A program made the position numbers and the translations under genes. Shown here piece after piece: positions 1 through 7,428 of a stretch of 64,000 nt of DNA; position 1 is the first letter of the stretch; each line of letters begins with the position of its first letter. The notes under the pieces are model-generated. The model was given only the letters and a program-made list of their open reading frames with translations, ran no database searches and was not told the DNA's origin. The stretch is from JAFDYH01 sp049840875 (GTDB taxonomy: Bacteria > Bacteroidota > Bacteroidia > Chitinophagales > Chitinophagaceae): positions 1-64,000 of the forward strand of contig JASGJE010000003.1 in NCBI GenBank assembly GCA_049840875.1, in the 5' to 3' direction.

Positions 1-1
1 A

Positions 2-64
2 AGGTTAATAGGGAAACACGATAGAATCCGAACAGCACCTATTGAAGAAAGTGTTGTGAGGTGA
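2..64 (+). CDS. C-terminal tail of an unidentified gene (partial)
   Basis: Reading from base 2 gives an open frame of 20 codons ending in TGA at 62-64, with the C-terminal residues IRTAPIEESVVR. The window starts inside the gene. Nothing in so short a piece identifies a family, and it could be a chance open frame. It would converge on the GH16 gene, whose stop lies at 153. The 88 bases between them hold a short tandem GGTCAAT repeat at about 66-79 and no clear terminator. Confidence 0.3.
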   Translation, partial: RLIGKHDRIRTAPIEESVVR

Positions 65-152
65 ATGGTCAATGGTCAATAAAAAATAATTCCTCAAGTT
101 ATTTCTTTTTCGATTGAGTAATCTATTAATGCTCACTGGTTTCAATTAACGT

Positions 153-956
153 CTATTGTCGTTGATAAACTCTCACATAATCTACTTCCATTTTTTGTGG
201 CCATATGTTTTCATCAACACCTTTTTGGCCGCCCCAGTCGCCACCGACTGCGATATTCAGCAATAAATGCATTTTATTATCAAAAGGCCATGCAGCATAG
301 CCTGTATGATCGTTGGCGAATTGAAAATAATTGTTGCCGTCGATACCAATTCTCAGTGAATCCTTGTCCCATTCCATGCTATACACATGAAATGCTTCTG
401 AACAGTTCGGCACAGGAATGGTCGCCGACTTCTGCGTGCCGATTGTGTGATTGTATTTTTTACAATGAATAGTACCGTGAATAATTCCCTGGTCGTACCC
501 TACATGCTCCATAATGTCAATTTCACCATCGTCTGGCCAATTGAGCACAGGAGTAGATGCCAGCATCCAGATGGCCGGCCATGTACCAAGCCCTTTTGGC
601 AACTTCGCTTTTACTTCTATTTTGCCATACTGCCAATCGCCTTTTCCTTTGGTCACTAATCGTGCGGAAGTATATTTCATGCCCTGGTAATCTTCTTTTC
701 GTGCTTCTATCGTCAGCATCCCATTTTCTACTCTTGCATTTTCTGTCCGGCTATTGGTATAATATTCCAGTTCGTGATTACCCCAACCATCGCCGCCAAC
801 ATCATAGCCCCATTTTTTCGGATCAGGCAAACCAGTGTAATCAAACTCGTCATTCCACACCATTTTCCATTCTTTATTATTCTGCGTGGTTTGAGAGTGT
901 GTACACGCTGTAATCAAACAAAAACAGCAAAGCAAAAAAGAAAGACTTCTAAGCAT
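153..956 (-). CDS. Glycoside hydrolase family 16 lipoprotein (endo-beta-1,3/1,4-glucanase or laminarinase type)
   Basis: The 267-residue product begins with a lipoprotein signal peptide: hydrophobic residues 5-17 and lipobox LITAC with Cys18, so it is probably anchored in a membrane facing the periplasm or the outside. The catalytic GH16 signature EIDIME lies at residues 145-150, with Glu145 as the expected nucleophile and Glu150 as the acid/base. Upstream WxDEFDY and GTWPAIWML and the C-terminal MEVDYVRVYQ are also typical of the family. GH16 enzymes retain configuration and cut beta-1,3 or mixed-link glucans; the exact substrate cannot be told from sequence. The gene is monocistronic and divergent from the his operon. 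Confidence 0.93.
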   Translation of the reverse strand: MLRSLSFLLCCFCLITACTHSQTTQNNKEWKMVWNDEFDYTGLPDPKKWGYDVGGDGWGNHELEYYTNSRTENARVENGMLTIEARKEDYQGMKYTSARLVTKGKGDWQYGKIEVKAKLPKGLGTWPAIWMLASTPVLNWPDDGEIDIMEHVGYDQGIIHGTIHCKKYNHTIGTQKSATIPVPNCSEAFHVYSMEWDKDSLRIGIDGNNYFQFANDHTGYAAWPFDNKMHLLLNIAVGGDWGGQKGVDENIWPQKMEVDYVRVYQRQ

Positions 957-1030
957 ATAGCAAGATATTTATCTGAAAGTTAATGAATCGACATTCAGTG
1001 CAATGATTTCTTTAAAGATTGGGGATTTTT

Positions 1031-1061
1031 TTTGCCGATTTCATTTAAGCCGCTATTTTTG
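1031..1061 (+). promoter_or_regulatory. Putative his operon promoter (Bacteroidota -33/-7 type)
   Basis: TTTG at 1031-1034 is followed after 19 nt by TATTTTTG at 1054-1061, a full match to the Bacteroidota primary sigma consensus TTTG-N19-21-TAnnTTTG. The start of the leader peptide lies only 10 nt beyond the -7 element, so the transcript would have almost no 5' untranslated region. Confidence 0.6.
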
Positions 1062-1071
1062 CGCCACATTT

Positions 1072-1113
1072 ATGAAACAGAACACACATATACATCATCA
1101 TACTTGCCGCTGA
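1072..1113 (+). CDS. hisL: Histidine leader peptide (13 residues)
   Basis: ATG at 1072 opens a 13-codon frame, MKQNTHIHHHTCR, that stops at 1111-1113. Four of its codons are His, three of them consecutive (1093-1101). It is followed by mutually exclusive RNA hairpins and a rho-independent terminator, then by hisG. This is the standard layout of a histidine attenuator: charged His-tRNA lets the ribosome reach the stop codon, and starvation stalls it on the His run. The peptide itself is not expected to have a function. It was found by eye, being too short for usual gene finders. Confidence 0.85.
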   Translation: MKQNTHIHHHTCR

Positions 1114-1157
1114 GGTAAGCCGATGGTGTTATGTTCGTTATAAAACATTGGGCTTAC
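1093..1157 (+). promoter_or_regulatory. his attenuator: pause and antiterminator pairings
   Basis: Two exclusive pairings are visible. In the first, the His codon segment CATCATC (1093-1099) and CTTGCC (1103-1108) pair with GATGGTG (1122-1128) and GGTAAG (1114-1119). In the second, GTAAGCC (1115-1121) pairs perfectly with GGCTTAC (1151-1157), which is the left arm of the terminator. A ribosome stalled on the His codons would free 1115-1121 and so prevent termination. A ribosome at the stop codon 1111-1113 would cover that segment and let the terminator form. Confidence 0.75.
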
Positions 1158-1180
1158 GATAAGTGAGCCCTTTTTATTTT
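1150..1180 (+). terminator. his operon attenuator terminator
   Basis: Stem GGGCTTAC (1150-1157) / GTGAGCCC (1163-1170) with one G-T wobble and a 5-nt loop is followed by a T-rich tract at 1171-1180. It lies 36 nt after the leader peptide stop and immediately before the inserted GxxExxY cassette, so the cassette gene and hisGDCB are all downstream of this control point. Confidence 0.85.
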
Positions 1181-1181
1181 G

Positions 1182-1661
1182 TCTGAACCAGGATTTGGGG
1201 GGATTATGGGGATTAGCTTGAAATTGTTATGGAGGAATTAAAATACAAAGACATCACTGAAAAAATTATCGGCAGCGCTATGAAAGTGCATGCTGCTTTG
1301 GGTAATGGATTTCAGGAAGTCATTTATCAAAGAGCATTAGAAATTGAGATGGAAGATGCGAAAATAAAATTTGCCAGAGAGTTTAGTATGCCTGTGTATT
1401 ATAAAAACCAACAAATAGGTGAACGCCGGGTAGACTTTTTCGTTGAAGAAAAAATAATGGTAGAGATCAAAGCGATAATTAATCTTGAAAATGTTCATTT
1501 AGCTCAAGCTAAAAATTATCTTGAAGCATATAATATTGAGGTCGGGCTATTAATCAATTTTGGATCTATTAGTCTTGGCTTCAAACGTATCGGAAATCAG
1601 AAATATAAAAACTAATTTATTTCCTTAAAATCTTTAAAATCCCCCCAAATCATGGTTCAGA
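1182..1661 (+). mobile_element. Inverted-repeat cassette carrying a GxxExxY gene (copy 1, his operon)
   Basis: The segment is bounded by inverted repeats at 1182-1205 and 1638-1661 that agree at 23 of 24 positions; the left one begins TCTGAACCAGGATTTGGG. Inside lies one gene, the 128-aa GxxExxY protein. The left end abuts the attenuator T tract; the right end contains the ATG of hisG. A second copy with a related but diverged end (GTCTGAACTGGG) lies between trpG and trpD, and solo ends occur at 17126 and 32980. No transposase is encoded, so movement would depend on something in trans or on the nuclease-like protein; this is inference. Confidence 0.65.
1229..1615 (+). CDS. GxxExxY family protein (PD-(D/E)XK nuclease-like)
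   Basis: The 128-residue product has the family signature G27-x-x-E30-x-x-Y33 and the later PD-(D/E)XK-type residues: Asp69 in RRVDF, Glu79-x-Lys81 in VEIKA and the Q93/Y97 pair in LAQAKNYL. The family occurs in many paralogues per genome and is of unknown function; a nuclease fold is predicted from these motifs, but activity is unproven. The gene is the only content of an inverted-repeat cassette inserted between the his attenuator and hisG. It is closely related to the protein at 13769-14191. Confidence 0.85.
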   Translation: MEELKYKDITEKIIGSAMKVHAALGNGFQEVIYQRALEIEMEDAKIKFAREFSMPVYYKNQQIGERRVDFFVEEKIMVEIKAIINLENVHLAQAKNYLEAYNIEVGLLINFGSISLGFKRIGNQKYKN

Positions 1662-2512
1662 AACTGCGAATAGCCATACAAAAATCAGGACGATTGTATG
1701 ATGAATCAGTAAAACTATTGGGTGAGTGCGGAATCGAATTGCGCAACGTGAAAGATCGTTTACGTACTGAATCTGACAATTTTCCGTTGGAAGTATTTTT
1801 CCTTCGCGATGATGATATTCCCCAATACGTTGAAGACGGTGTAGCTGATCTCGGCATTGTTGGAGAGAATGTGTTGTTTGAAAAGAACAAACACATTGAA
1901 GTAGTGGAAGAATTAGGTTTTGGAAAATGTCGCTTATCGATCGCCATACCGCGTGGACAATACTATGATGGCGTTACAAGTTTGCAGGGAAAAAGAATCG
2001 CAACCAGTTACCCGTTTCTTGTAACGAGTTATTTGAAACAATACAATATTGAAGCTGATATTCATGAGATCAGTGGCTCTGTTGAGATTGCGCCAGGTAT
2101 TGGTCTTGCCGATGTTGTAGCTGACTTGGTAAGTAGCGGATCAACATTATTCATGAATGGATTGAAAGAGGTTGAAACGATTTTACAATCGCAGGCAGTG
2201 TTAGTGAAGAACAGGCAGCTAAAAGAAGACCAGCTGATTTTACTCGGGAAAATATTATTCCGCATTCGTGCCGTTAAAAAAGCTAAACGCAACAAATATG
2301 TATTGATGAATGCGCCCAATGATCAGTTGGATAAAATTATCAGTTTGTTGCCCGGTATGAAGAGCCCCTCCGTATTACCATTGGCGGAAAGTGGATGGAG
2401 CAGTGTTCATAGTGTGTTAAGCGAAGAAGAATTCTGGGATAGGATTGAGCAATTAAAAGCTGCAGGTGCGCAGGGAATTCTGGTAATACCAATAGAGAAG
2501 ATGATTATATAA
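1652..2512 (+). CDS. hisG: ATP phosphoribosyltransferase, long form
   Basis: First step of histidine synthesis: ATP plus PRPP gives phosphoribosyl-ATP. The 286-residue length matches the long HisG type with a C-terminal ACT-like regulatory domain (about residues 205-286) that binds histidine. GVADLGIVGENV (63-74) and the PRPP-binding loop ADVVADLVSSGSTL (153-166) are intact. The start codon ATG GTT CAG lies inside the right inverted repeat of the GxxExxY cassette, so insertion has replaced the native first codons; the conserved sequence resumes at KLRIAIQKSGRL. No Shine-Dalgarno site is present. hisD follows after 54 nt. Confidence 0.97.
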   Translation: MVQKLRIAIQKSGRLYDESVKLLGECGIELRNVKDRLRTESDNFPLEVFFLRDDDIPQYVEDGVADLGIVGENVLFEKNKHIEVVEELGFGKCRLSIAIPRGQYYDGVTSLQGKRIATSYPFLVTSYLKQYNIEADIHEISGSVEIAPGIGLADVVADLVSSGSTLFMNGLKEVETILQSQAVLVKNRQLKEDQLILLGKILFRIRAVKKAKRNKYVLMNAPNDQLDKIISLLPGMKSPSVLPLAESGWSSVHSVLSEEEFWDRIEQLKAAGAQGILVIPIEKMII

Positions 2513-2566
2513 AATGTGTAAATGTGCTGATATGCTAATTTGAAAATTTACTAATAGAGTAACAGT

Positions 2567-3853
2567 ATGGAATTGATAGAGTATCCAGCGAGAGAGGATT
2601 GGAGTTCATTATTGAAAAGGCCTTCAATAGATTCTTCTTCATTAGAGAAGAAAGTGAGAAAAATATTGGAAAACGTAAAAGATAAGGGCGATAAGGCAGT
2701 AAGAAAATACTCGAAAGAGTTTGATGGTATCAAGCTTAAAAATTTCCAGGTTTCAGAAAAAGAAATCCAAAAGGCAATAGCGACAGTTCCTGAACAATTG
2801 AAAGCGGCGATCCAATTAGCGAAGAATAATATTGAATACTTTCATTCCGGTCAATTACAGAAAGAAGAGTTAGTTGAGACAATGCCAGGCGTACAGTGCT
2901 GGAGAAAGAGTGTCGCAATTGATAAAGTGGGTTTATATATTCCGGGAGGAACCGCTCCGCTTTTTTCTACTATTCTTATGTTGGGTATTCCGGCTACGTT
3001 GGCAGGCTGCAGAGAAATCATTCTTTGTTCACCACCTTCAAAAGACGGTAGTTTAAATCCTGCTATTTTATTTGCCGCAAATCTTGTTGGTGTAACGAAG
3101 ATTTATAAAATTGGTGGAGTACAAGCTATTGCCGCAATGGCTTTTGGTACAGAAACAATTCCTGCTGTCTATAAAATTTTCGGACCCGGAAATCAATACG
3201 TCACATGTGCAAAGCAATTGGTTCAGCAATATGGGATAGCGATTGATATGCCCGCAGGGCCGAGTGAAGTTGCCGTATATGCCGATGAAAAAGCAAATGC
3301 CGCATTTGTTGCCGCAGATTTGTTGTCACAAGCAGAACATGGAATTGATTCACAGGTATTGTTGGTAACAACAAGTGCAACTGTTGAAAAAAATGTACAG
3401 GAGCAATTATCATTGCAGTTAGAAAAACTTCCAAGAAAAGAGCTTGCTGCAAAGGCTTTGGAAAATAGTAAAGTTATTTTACTGAAAGATGAGAACGAGG
3501 CGATCGATTTGTTAAATGAATATGCACCAGAGCATTTAATCTTATCCTGTAACAATGCAGATGAATTAGGTAATAAGGTGATCAACGCCGGTTCAGTGTT
3601 TATTGGTCATTATTCACCGGAGAGTGTTGGTGATTATGCAAGCGGCACTAATCATACACTGCCGACTAACGGTTATGCAAAAGCGTATAGCGGAGTGAGC
3701 GTTGATAGCTTTGTAAAGAAGATTACATTCCAGAAACTGAGTGAAGAAGGATTAAAGAATATCGGACATGCTGTAATAACGATGGCAGAGGCAGAAGGAC
3801 TGGAAGCGCATGCGAATGCAGTGAGAGTGAGGATGGGAGAAGAGAGGATATAG
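2567..3853 (+). CDS. hisD: Histidinol dehydrogenase
   Basis: Carries out the last two oxidations of histidine synthesis, L-histidinol to L-histidine with two NAD+, in the cytoplasm with a zinc ion. The 428-residue product is full length. GLYIPGGTAPL (122-132), GPSEVAVYAD and ADLLSQAEHG are family signatures, and APEHL places the catalytic Glu-His pair at about residues 322-323. It is the third gene behind the his attenuator. Its TAG stop at 3851-3853 overlaps the left end of the four-helix-bundle cassette, so transcription to hisC must pass through that insertion. Confidence 0.97.
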   Translation: MELIEYPAREDWSSLLKRPSIDSSSLEKKVRKILENVKDKGDKAVRKYSKEFDGIKLKNFQVSEKEIQKAIATVPEQLKAAIQLAKNNIEYFHSGQLQKEELVETMPGVQCWRKSVAIDKVGLYIPGGTAPLFSTILMLGIPATLAGCREIILCSPPSKDGSLNPAILFAANLVGVTKIYKIGGVQAIAAMAFGTETIPAVYKIFGPGNQYVTCAKQLVQQYGIAIDMPAGPSEVAVYADEKANAAFVAADLLSQAEHGIDSQVLLVTTSATVEKNVQEQLSLQLEKLPRKELAAKALENSKVILLKDENEAIDLLNEYAPEHLILSCNNADELGNKVINAGSVFIGHYSPESVGDYASGTNHTLPTNGYAKAYSGVSVDSFVKKITFQKLSEEGLKNIGHAVITMAEAEGLEAHANAVRVRMGEERI

Positions 3854-3855
3854 AA

Positions 3856-4294
3856 TTAAGAATATAGAATTTGGAGGAATATTAAAAATTGTATTATTAA
3901 TAGCTGATTAGTATGGCAACTCAACGATTTCAGGAACTTATTGTATGGCAGAAGGCGCATTTATTTGTGTTGTCAGCTTATAAGTATTCAGAATCATTTC
4001 CTAAAGCAGAAATTTATGGCCTTACGTCTCAATTCAGACGTGCTGCTGTATCAATTGCGGCAAATATTGCAGAAGGTTACAAGAAGAAAGGTAAAGCAGA
4101 TAAAGCGAGATTAATGAATATCGCCAAGGGATCATTGGAAGAATGTCAATATTATCTAATCCTTGCAAAGGACTTAAATTATGGAGAAAATGACGGAATG
4201 GTAGCCACACTCTATGAGGTCAGCAAAATGCTTGAGGCTTATATTGGTAAGGTACTTTCTTCTAACTCCTGAATTCTATCTTCTAAATTCTTAA
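3856..4294 (+). mobile_element. Inverted-repeat cassette carrying a four-helix-bundle gene
   Basis: Arms at 3856-3869 (TTAAGAATATAGAA) and 4281-4294 (reverse complement TTAAGAATTTAGAA) match at 13 of 14 positions; further partly matching bases (GGAG and GAATTC segments) lie inside. The cassette sits between hisD and hisC in the operon's direction and holds one gene. The hisD stop codon lies just outside the left arm and hisC begins 3 nt after the right arm. The repeat is unrelated to those of the GxxExxY and DUF559 cassettes. Confidence 0.55.
3913..4272 (+). CDS. Four-helix bundle protein (23S rRNA intervening-sequence / S23 type)
   Basis: The 119-residue, all-helical product matches the family of small proteins first seen in 23S rRNA intervening sequences: FQELIVWQKAH near the N terminus, FPKAEIYGLTSQFRRAAVSIAANIAEG (residues about 31-56) and SLEECQYYLILAKDL. 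The biochemical role is unknown; homologues form pentameric four-helix bundles. Here the gene is inserted between hisD and hisC within an inverted-repeat pair, in the operon's direction. It is unlikely to act in histidine synthesis. Confidence 0.88.
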   Translation: MATQRFQELIVWQKAHLFVLSAYKYSESFPKAEIYGLTSQFRRAAVSIAANIAEGYKKKGKADKARLMNIAKGSLEECQYYLILAKDLNYGENDGMVATLYEVSKMLEAYIGKVLSSNS

Positions 4295-4297
4295 CTA

Positions 4298-5344
4298 ATG
4301 TTTGATTTAAATAGTTTGGTTCGGGAAAACATCAAGAAGCTGGTTCCTTATTCTTCGGCCCGTGATGAATTTAAAGGAGAGGCGAATGTTTTTTTAGATG
4401 CTAATGAAAATAGTCTGGGATCACCATTAACACGATGGTATAATCGCTATCCTGATCCGCTGCAATTGAAAGTGAAGGAGAAATTGAGTACGATAAAAGG
4501 CATTCCCGTTAATAATACATTTATTGGCAATGGAAGCGATGAATGTATCGATGTTCTCATTCGCACTTTTTGTGACCCCGGGATTGATAATATTTTGATT
4601 TGCCCACCGACATATGGTATGTACCAAGTAAGTGCAGACATTAATAATATTGCTGTAAAGAAAGTAAAACTGACACCTGATTTTCAATTGGATTTACCTG
4701 CTATTGAAGAAGCGATAAACGGCAACACTAAAATGATTTTTTTGTGTTCACCCAATAATCCTACGGGTAATTCGCTTAATCGGGAAGATGTTGAAGTTAT
4801 CCTGAATAATTTTTTTGGTATCGTAATTATTGACGAAGCGTATATTAATTTCTCAAGATTTAAATCATTTTCAACGTCGCTTGATGAATATCCGAATCTT
4901 GTAGTAATGCAGACTTTATCAAAAGCATGGGGGCTTGCTGCGTTGCGGGTTGGTATCGCTTTCGCTTCAGAGCAAATCATTCAGTTGATGAATAAAGTAA
5001 AACCACCTTATAACATTAACCAGGCTTCACAGGAAATTGTTTTGAAAGCGCTAGAGGGAGTTGGACAGGTGAATGAAATGATTAAGATATTAGTTGAAGA
5101 ACGGGAATCGCTTGTTGCTTCTCTGCTGCAGTTGTCAATTGTGAAAGAAGTGTATCCGTCGGATGCGAATTTTCTATTAGTTAAAGTGAATGATGCTATC
5201 GCCACGTATCATTTTTTATTAGATAAAGGAATTGTAGTGCGTGATAGGAGCAAAGTTGAATTATGTGAAGGATGTTTACGGATTACAGTAGGATCTCCGG
5301 ATGAAAATTCTCAGTTATTAAAAGCATTATCTGAAGTCAGATAA
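4298..5344 (+). CDS. hisC: Histidinol-phosphate aminotransferase
   Basis: PLP-dependent class I/II aminotransferase converting imidazole-acetol phosphate and glutamate to histidinol phosphate. At 348 residues it is of family length. Cofactor-binding signatures are present: SPNNPTGN, IIDEAYINF and TLSKAWGLAALRVG with the Schiff-base lysine at about residue 209. The ATG follows the right arm of the four-helix-bundle cassette directly, and hisB starts 13 nt after the stop, which fits one transcript. Confidence 0.96.
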   Translation: MFDLNSLVRENIKKLVPYSSARDEFKGEANVFLDANENSLGSPLTRWYNRYPDPLQLKVKEKLSTIKGIPVNNTFIGNGSDECIDVLIRTFCDPGIDNILICPPTYGMYQVSADINNIAVKKVKLTPDFQLDLPAIEEAINGNTKMIFLCSPNNPTGNSLNREDVEVILNNFFGIVIIDEAYINFSRFKSFSTSLDEYPNLVVMQTLSKAWGLAALRVGIAFASEQIIQLMNKVKPPYNINQASQEIVLKALEGVGQVNEMIKILVEERESLVASLLQLSIVKEVYPSDANFLLVKVNDAIATYHFLLDKGIVVRDRSKVELCEGCLRITVGSPDENSQLLKALSEVR

Positions 5345-5357
5345 ATATATTTACGAC

Positions 5358-6512
5358 ATGGAACAATCAGCAGGCAAACGTATTTTATTTATTGATCGTG
5401 ATGGTACTCTGATCAAGGAAGCGCCACCAACTTATCAGCTCGATTCGTGGGAGAAACTCGAGTTTTATCCGGAAGTATTTAAATATATGACCAGGATTGC
5501 AGATGAACTGGACTATGTATTGATAATGGTAACCAACCAGGATGGTTTGGGCACAGCTTCATTTCCTGAAGAAACATTCTGGCCTATTCAACTGCACGTG
5601 ATAAAAACTTTCGAGAACGAAGACGTAAGTTTTCAGGCGGTGCATATTGATCGCAGTTTTCCTGAAGAGAATTCTCCCAACAGGAAACCGGGAACAGGAA
5701 TGCTAACAGCATATATGAACAATCCAGCGTACGATATTCCAAACTCGTTTGTTATTGGAGATCGTATCACTGATGTACAACTCGCAAAGAACCTTGGTTG
5801 TAAAGCGATCTGGCTAAATAATGATTCTGCGTTGGGTGGAGCAGAAGTAAAAGATAGCATGGCAGAATTACAAAAAGTGATTTCTTTGGAAACACCAAGT
5901 TGGGAGAATATTTATGAATTTCTCAAACTCGGCTTGCGTAATGTTGTGCACGATAGAAATACGAATGAAACAAAAATTCATGTAGAGTTGAATGTTGATG
6001 GTAGTGGTAAAGCTTCAATTGCAACCGGTCTTGGATTTTTTGATCACATGCTTGAGCAGATTGCCCGACATGGTAAAATAGATTTATCGATACAAACGCA
6101 GGGAGATTTGCATATCGACGAACATCATACAATTGAAGATACAGGTATTGCGTTGGGTGAAGCATTCGCAAAAGCATTGGCGGATAAGCGTGGGATGGAA
6201 CGTTATGGATTTGCATTACCGATGGATGAAGCAGATGCTAAAGTGCTAATCGATTTTGGTGGCCGTAACTGGATCGTATGGAACGCAGAATTTACAAGAG
6301 AAAAAATAGGGGAGATGCCAACAGAAATGTTTTTTCATTTCTTTAAATCATTTTCTGACGCGGCGAAATGCAATCTGAATATCGAATGCCATGGCGATAA
6401 TGAACATCATAAAATAGAAGCAATTTTTAAAGCGTTTGCAAAAGCTATACGAATGGCTGTCAAACGAGATCCTATTAGTAATTATTTACCTTCGACCAAA
6501 GGAGTTTTATAA
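5358..6512 (+). CDS. hisB: Bifunctional histidinol-phosphatase / imidazoleglycerol-phosphate dehydratase
   Basis: Two-domain HisB of 384 residues. The N-terminal HAD phosphatase has the nucleophile motif DRDGT (Asp13, Asp15) and VIGDRITDVQLA. The C-terminal IGP dehydratase (from about residue 195) has the manganese-binding histidine motifs FFDHMLEQIARHG, DEHHTIEDTG and EHHKIEAIFKAF. It catalyses steps 6 and 8 of histidine synthesis. The bifunctional form is common in Bacteroidota and Enterobacteria. It is the last his gene of this first operon; murQ follows within 25-85 nt. Confidence 0.97.
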   Translation: MEQSAGKRILFIDRDGTLIKEAPPTYQLDSWEKLEFYPEVFKYMTRIADELDYVLIMVTNQDGLGTASFPEETFWPIQLHVIKTFENEDVSFQAVHIDRSFPEENSPNRKPGTGMLTAYMNNPAYDIPNSFVIGDRITDVQLAKNLGCKAIWLNNDSALGGAEVKDSMAELQKVISLETPSWENIYEFLKLGLRNVVHDRNTNETKIHVELNVDGSGKASIATGLGFFDHMLEQIARHGKIDLSIQTQGDLHIDEHHTIEDTGIALGEAFAKALADKRGMERYGFALPMDEADAKVLIDFGGRNWIVWNAEFTREKIGEMPTEMFFHFFKSFSDAAKCNLNIECHGDNEHHKIEAIFKAFAKAIRMAVKRDPISNYLPSTKGVL

Positions 6513-6595
6513 ATAAAAAGATGTAGAAAGGCAGTATGAAAACTGTCTTTTCTTCTCTTATTGATTGTGCGTTTTTATTTACAAGTTTAAATAAT

Positions 6596-7417
6596 ATGAC
6601 AAGAATTACAGAGCAACCATCCAAGTACCGGCATCTTGAAAAGATGTCAATTGAAGAGCTTACTGCGAATATTAATAAAGAAGATAAATTAGTTGCAATT
6701 GCAATTGAAAAGGCGCTCCCTTCTTTAAATAAATTGATTGCTGCTGTTGTTGAAAAACTAAAATCAGGCGGAAGAATGTTTTATCTCGGTGCCGGTAGCG
6801 GCGGCCGTCTTTCTGTGCTCGATGCAATTGAGTTGCCAACAACTTACGGAATCGACAAAGGCGTTGTTAATGTAATATTGGCCGGAGGCATTCCACGCCT
6901 GGCAGAAGCACGGGAAGAAATGGAAGATAATAAAATGGAAGGCTGGGAAGAATTGGTAAAAGAAACTATTTCTTCGAAAGATATTGTAATAGGAATTACC
7001 GCGAGTGGTACTACACCATTTGTTGTAGGAGCATTGCAGGAATGCAGGAAGAATAACATCACTACAGGTTGTATTGTTAATAATCCGGACTCATTGGTTG
7101 CTACTCATGCTGATTATCCTGTAGAAGTAATCACAGGGCCAGAGTTTATTACAGGAAGTACAAGAATGAAGGCCGGCACATCGCAGAAGATGATATTCGA
7201 TATGATAAGTACAACAACAATGGTGCAACTGGGAAGAGTGGAAGACAACAAAATGGTGAATGTAGTATTGATCAACGATAAGATAACGGATCGTGCAGTG
7301 AAGATACTAATGGAAAAAGAAAACATAGTTGACTATGATAAAGCAAGGTCAATTCTATTAGAGCATGGCAGTGTTAAAAAAGCGTCTGATTACCTGCAAA
7401 CACAAAAAAGCAAATAA
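6596..7417 (+). CDS. murQ: N-acetylmuramic acid 6-phosphate etherase
   Basis: SIS-domain lyase that cleaves the lactyl ether of MurNAc-6-phosphate to GlcNAc-6-phosphate and lactate, a step in peptidoglycan recovery. FYLGAGSGGRLSVLDAIELP and the GPEFITGSTRMKAGT segment are family signatures. I place the start at 6596 (MTRITEQPSKYRHLEKMS), where family members begin; an in-frame ATG at 6536 would add 20 unconserved residues. It follows hisB without a visible terminator and precedes a sugar permease by 11 nt, so it may be expressed with the his genes. Confidence 0.93.
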   Translation: MTRITEQPSKYRHLEKMSIEELTANINKEDKLVAIAIEKALPSLNKLIAAVVEKLKSGGRMFYLGAGSGGRLSVLDAIELPTTYGIDKGVVNVILAGGIPRLAEAREEMEDNKMEGWEELVKETISSKDIVIGITASGTTPFVVGALQECRKNNITTGCIVNNPDSLVATHADYPVEVITGPEFITGSTRMKAGTSQKMIFDMISTTTMVQLGRVEDNKMVNVVLINDKITDRAVKILMEKENIVDYDKARSILLEHGSVKKASDYLQTQKSK

Positions 7418-7428
7418 TAAGAGAAAAC

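Noticed and set aside
197..983. Plus-strand open frames opposite the GH16 gene
   Set aside because: They overlap a clearly functional minus-strand gene and have no family resemblance.
956..1071. GH16 promoter on the minus strand
   Set aside because: I found no TAnnTTTG with a TTTG at the right spacing upstream of 956; only partial matches.
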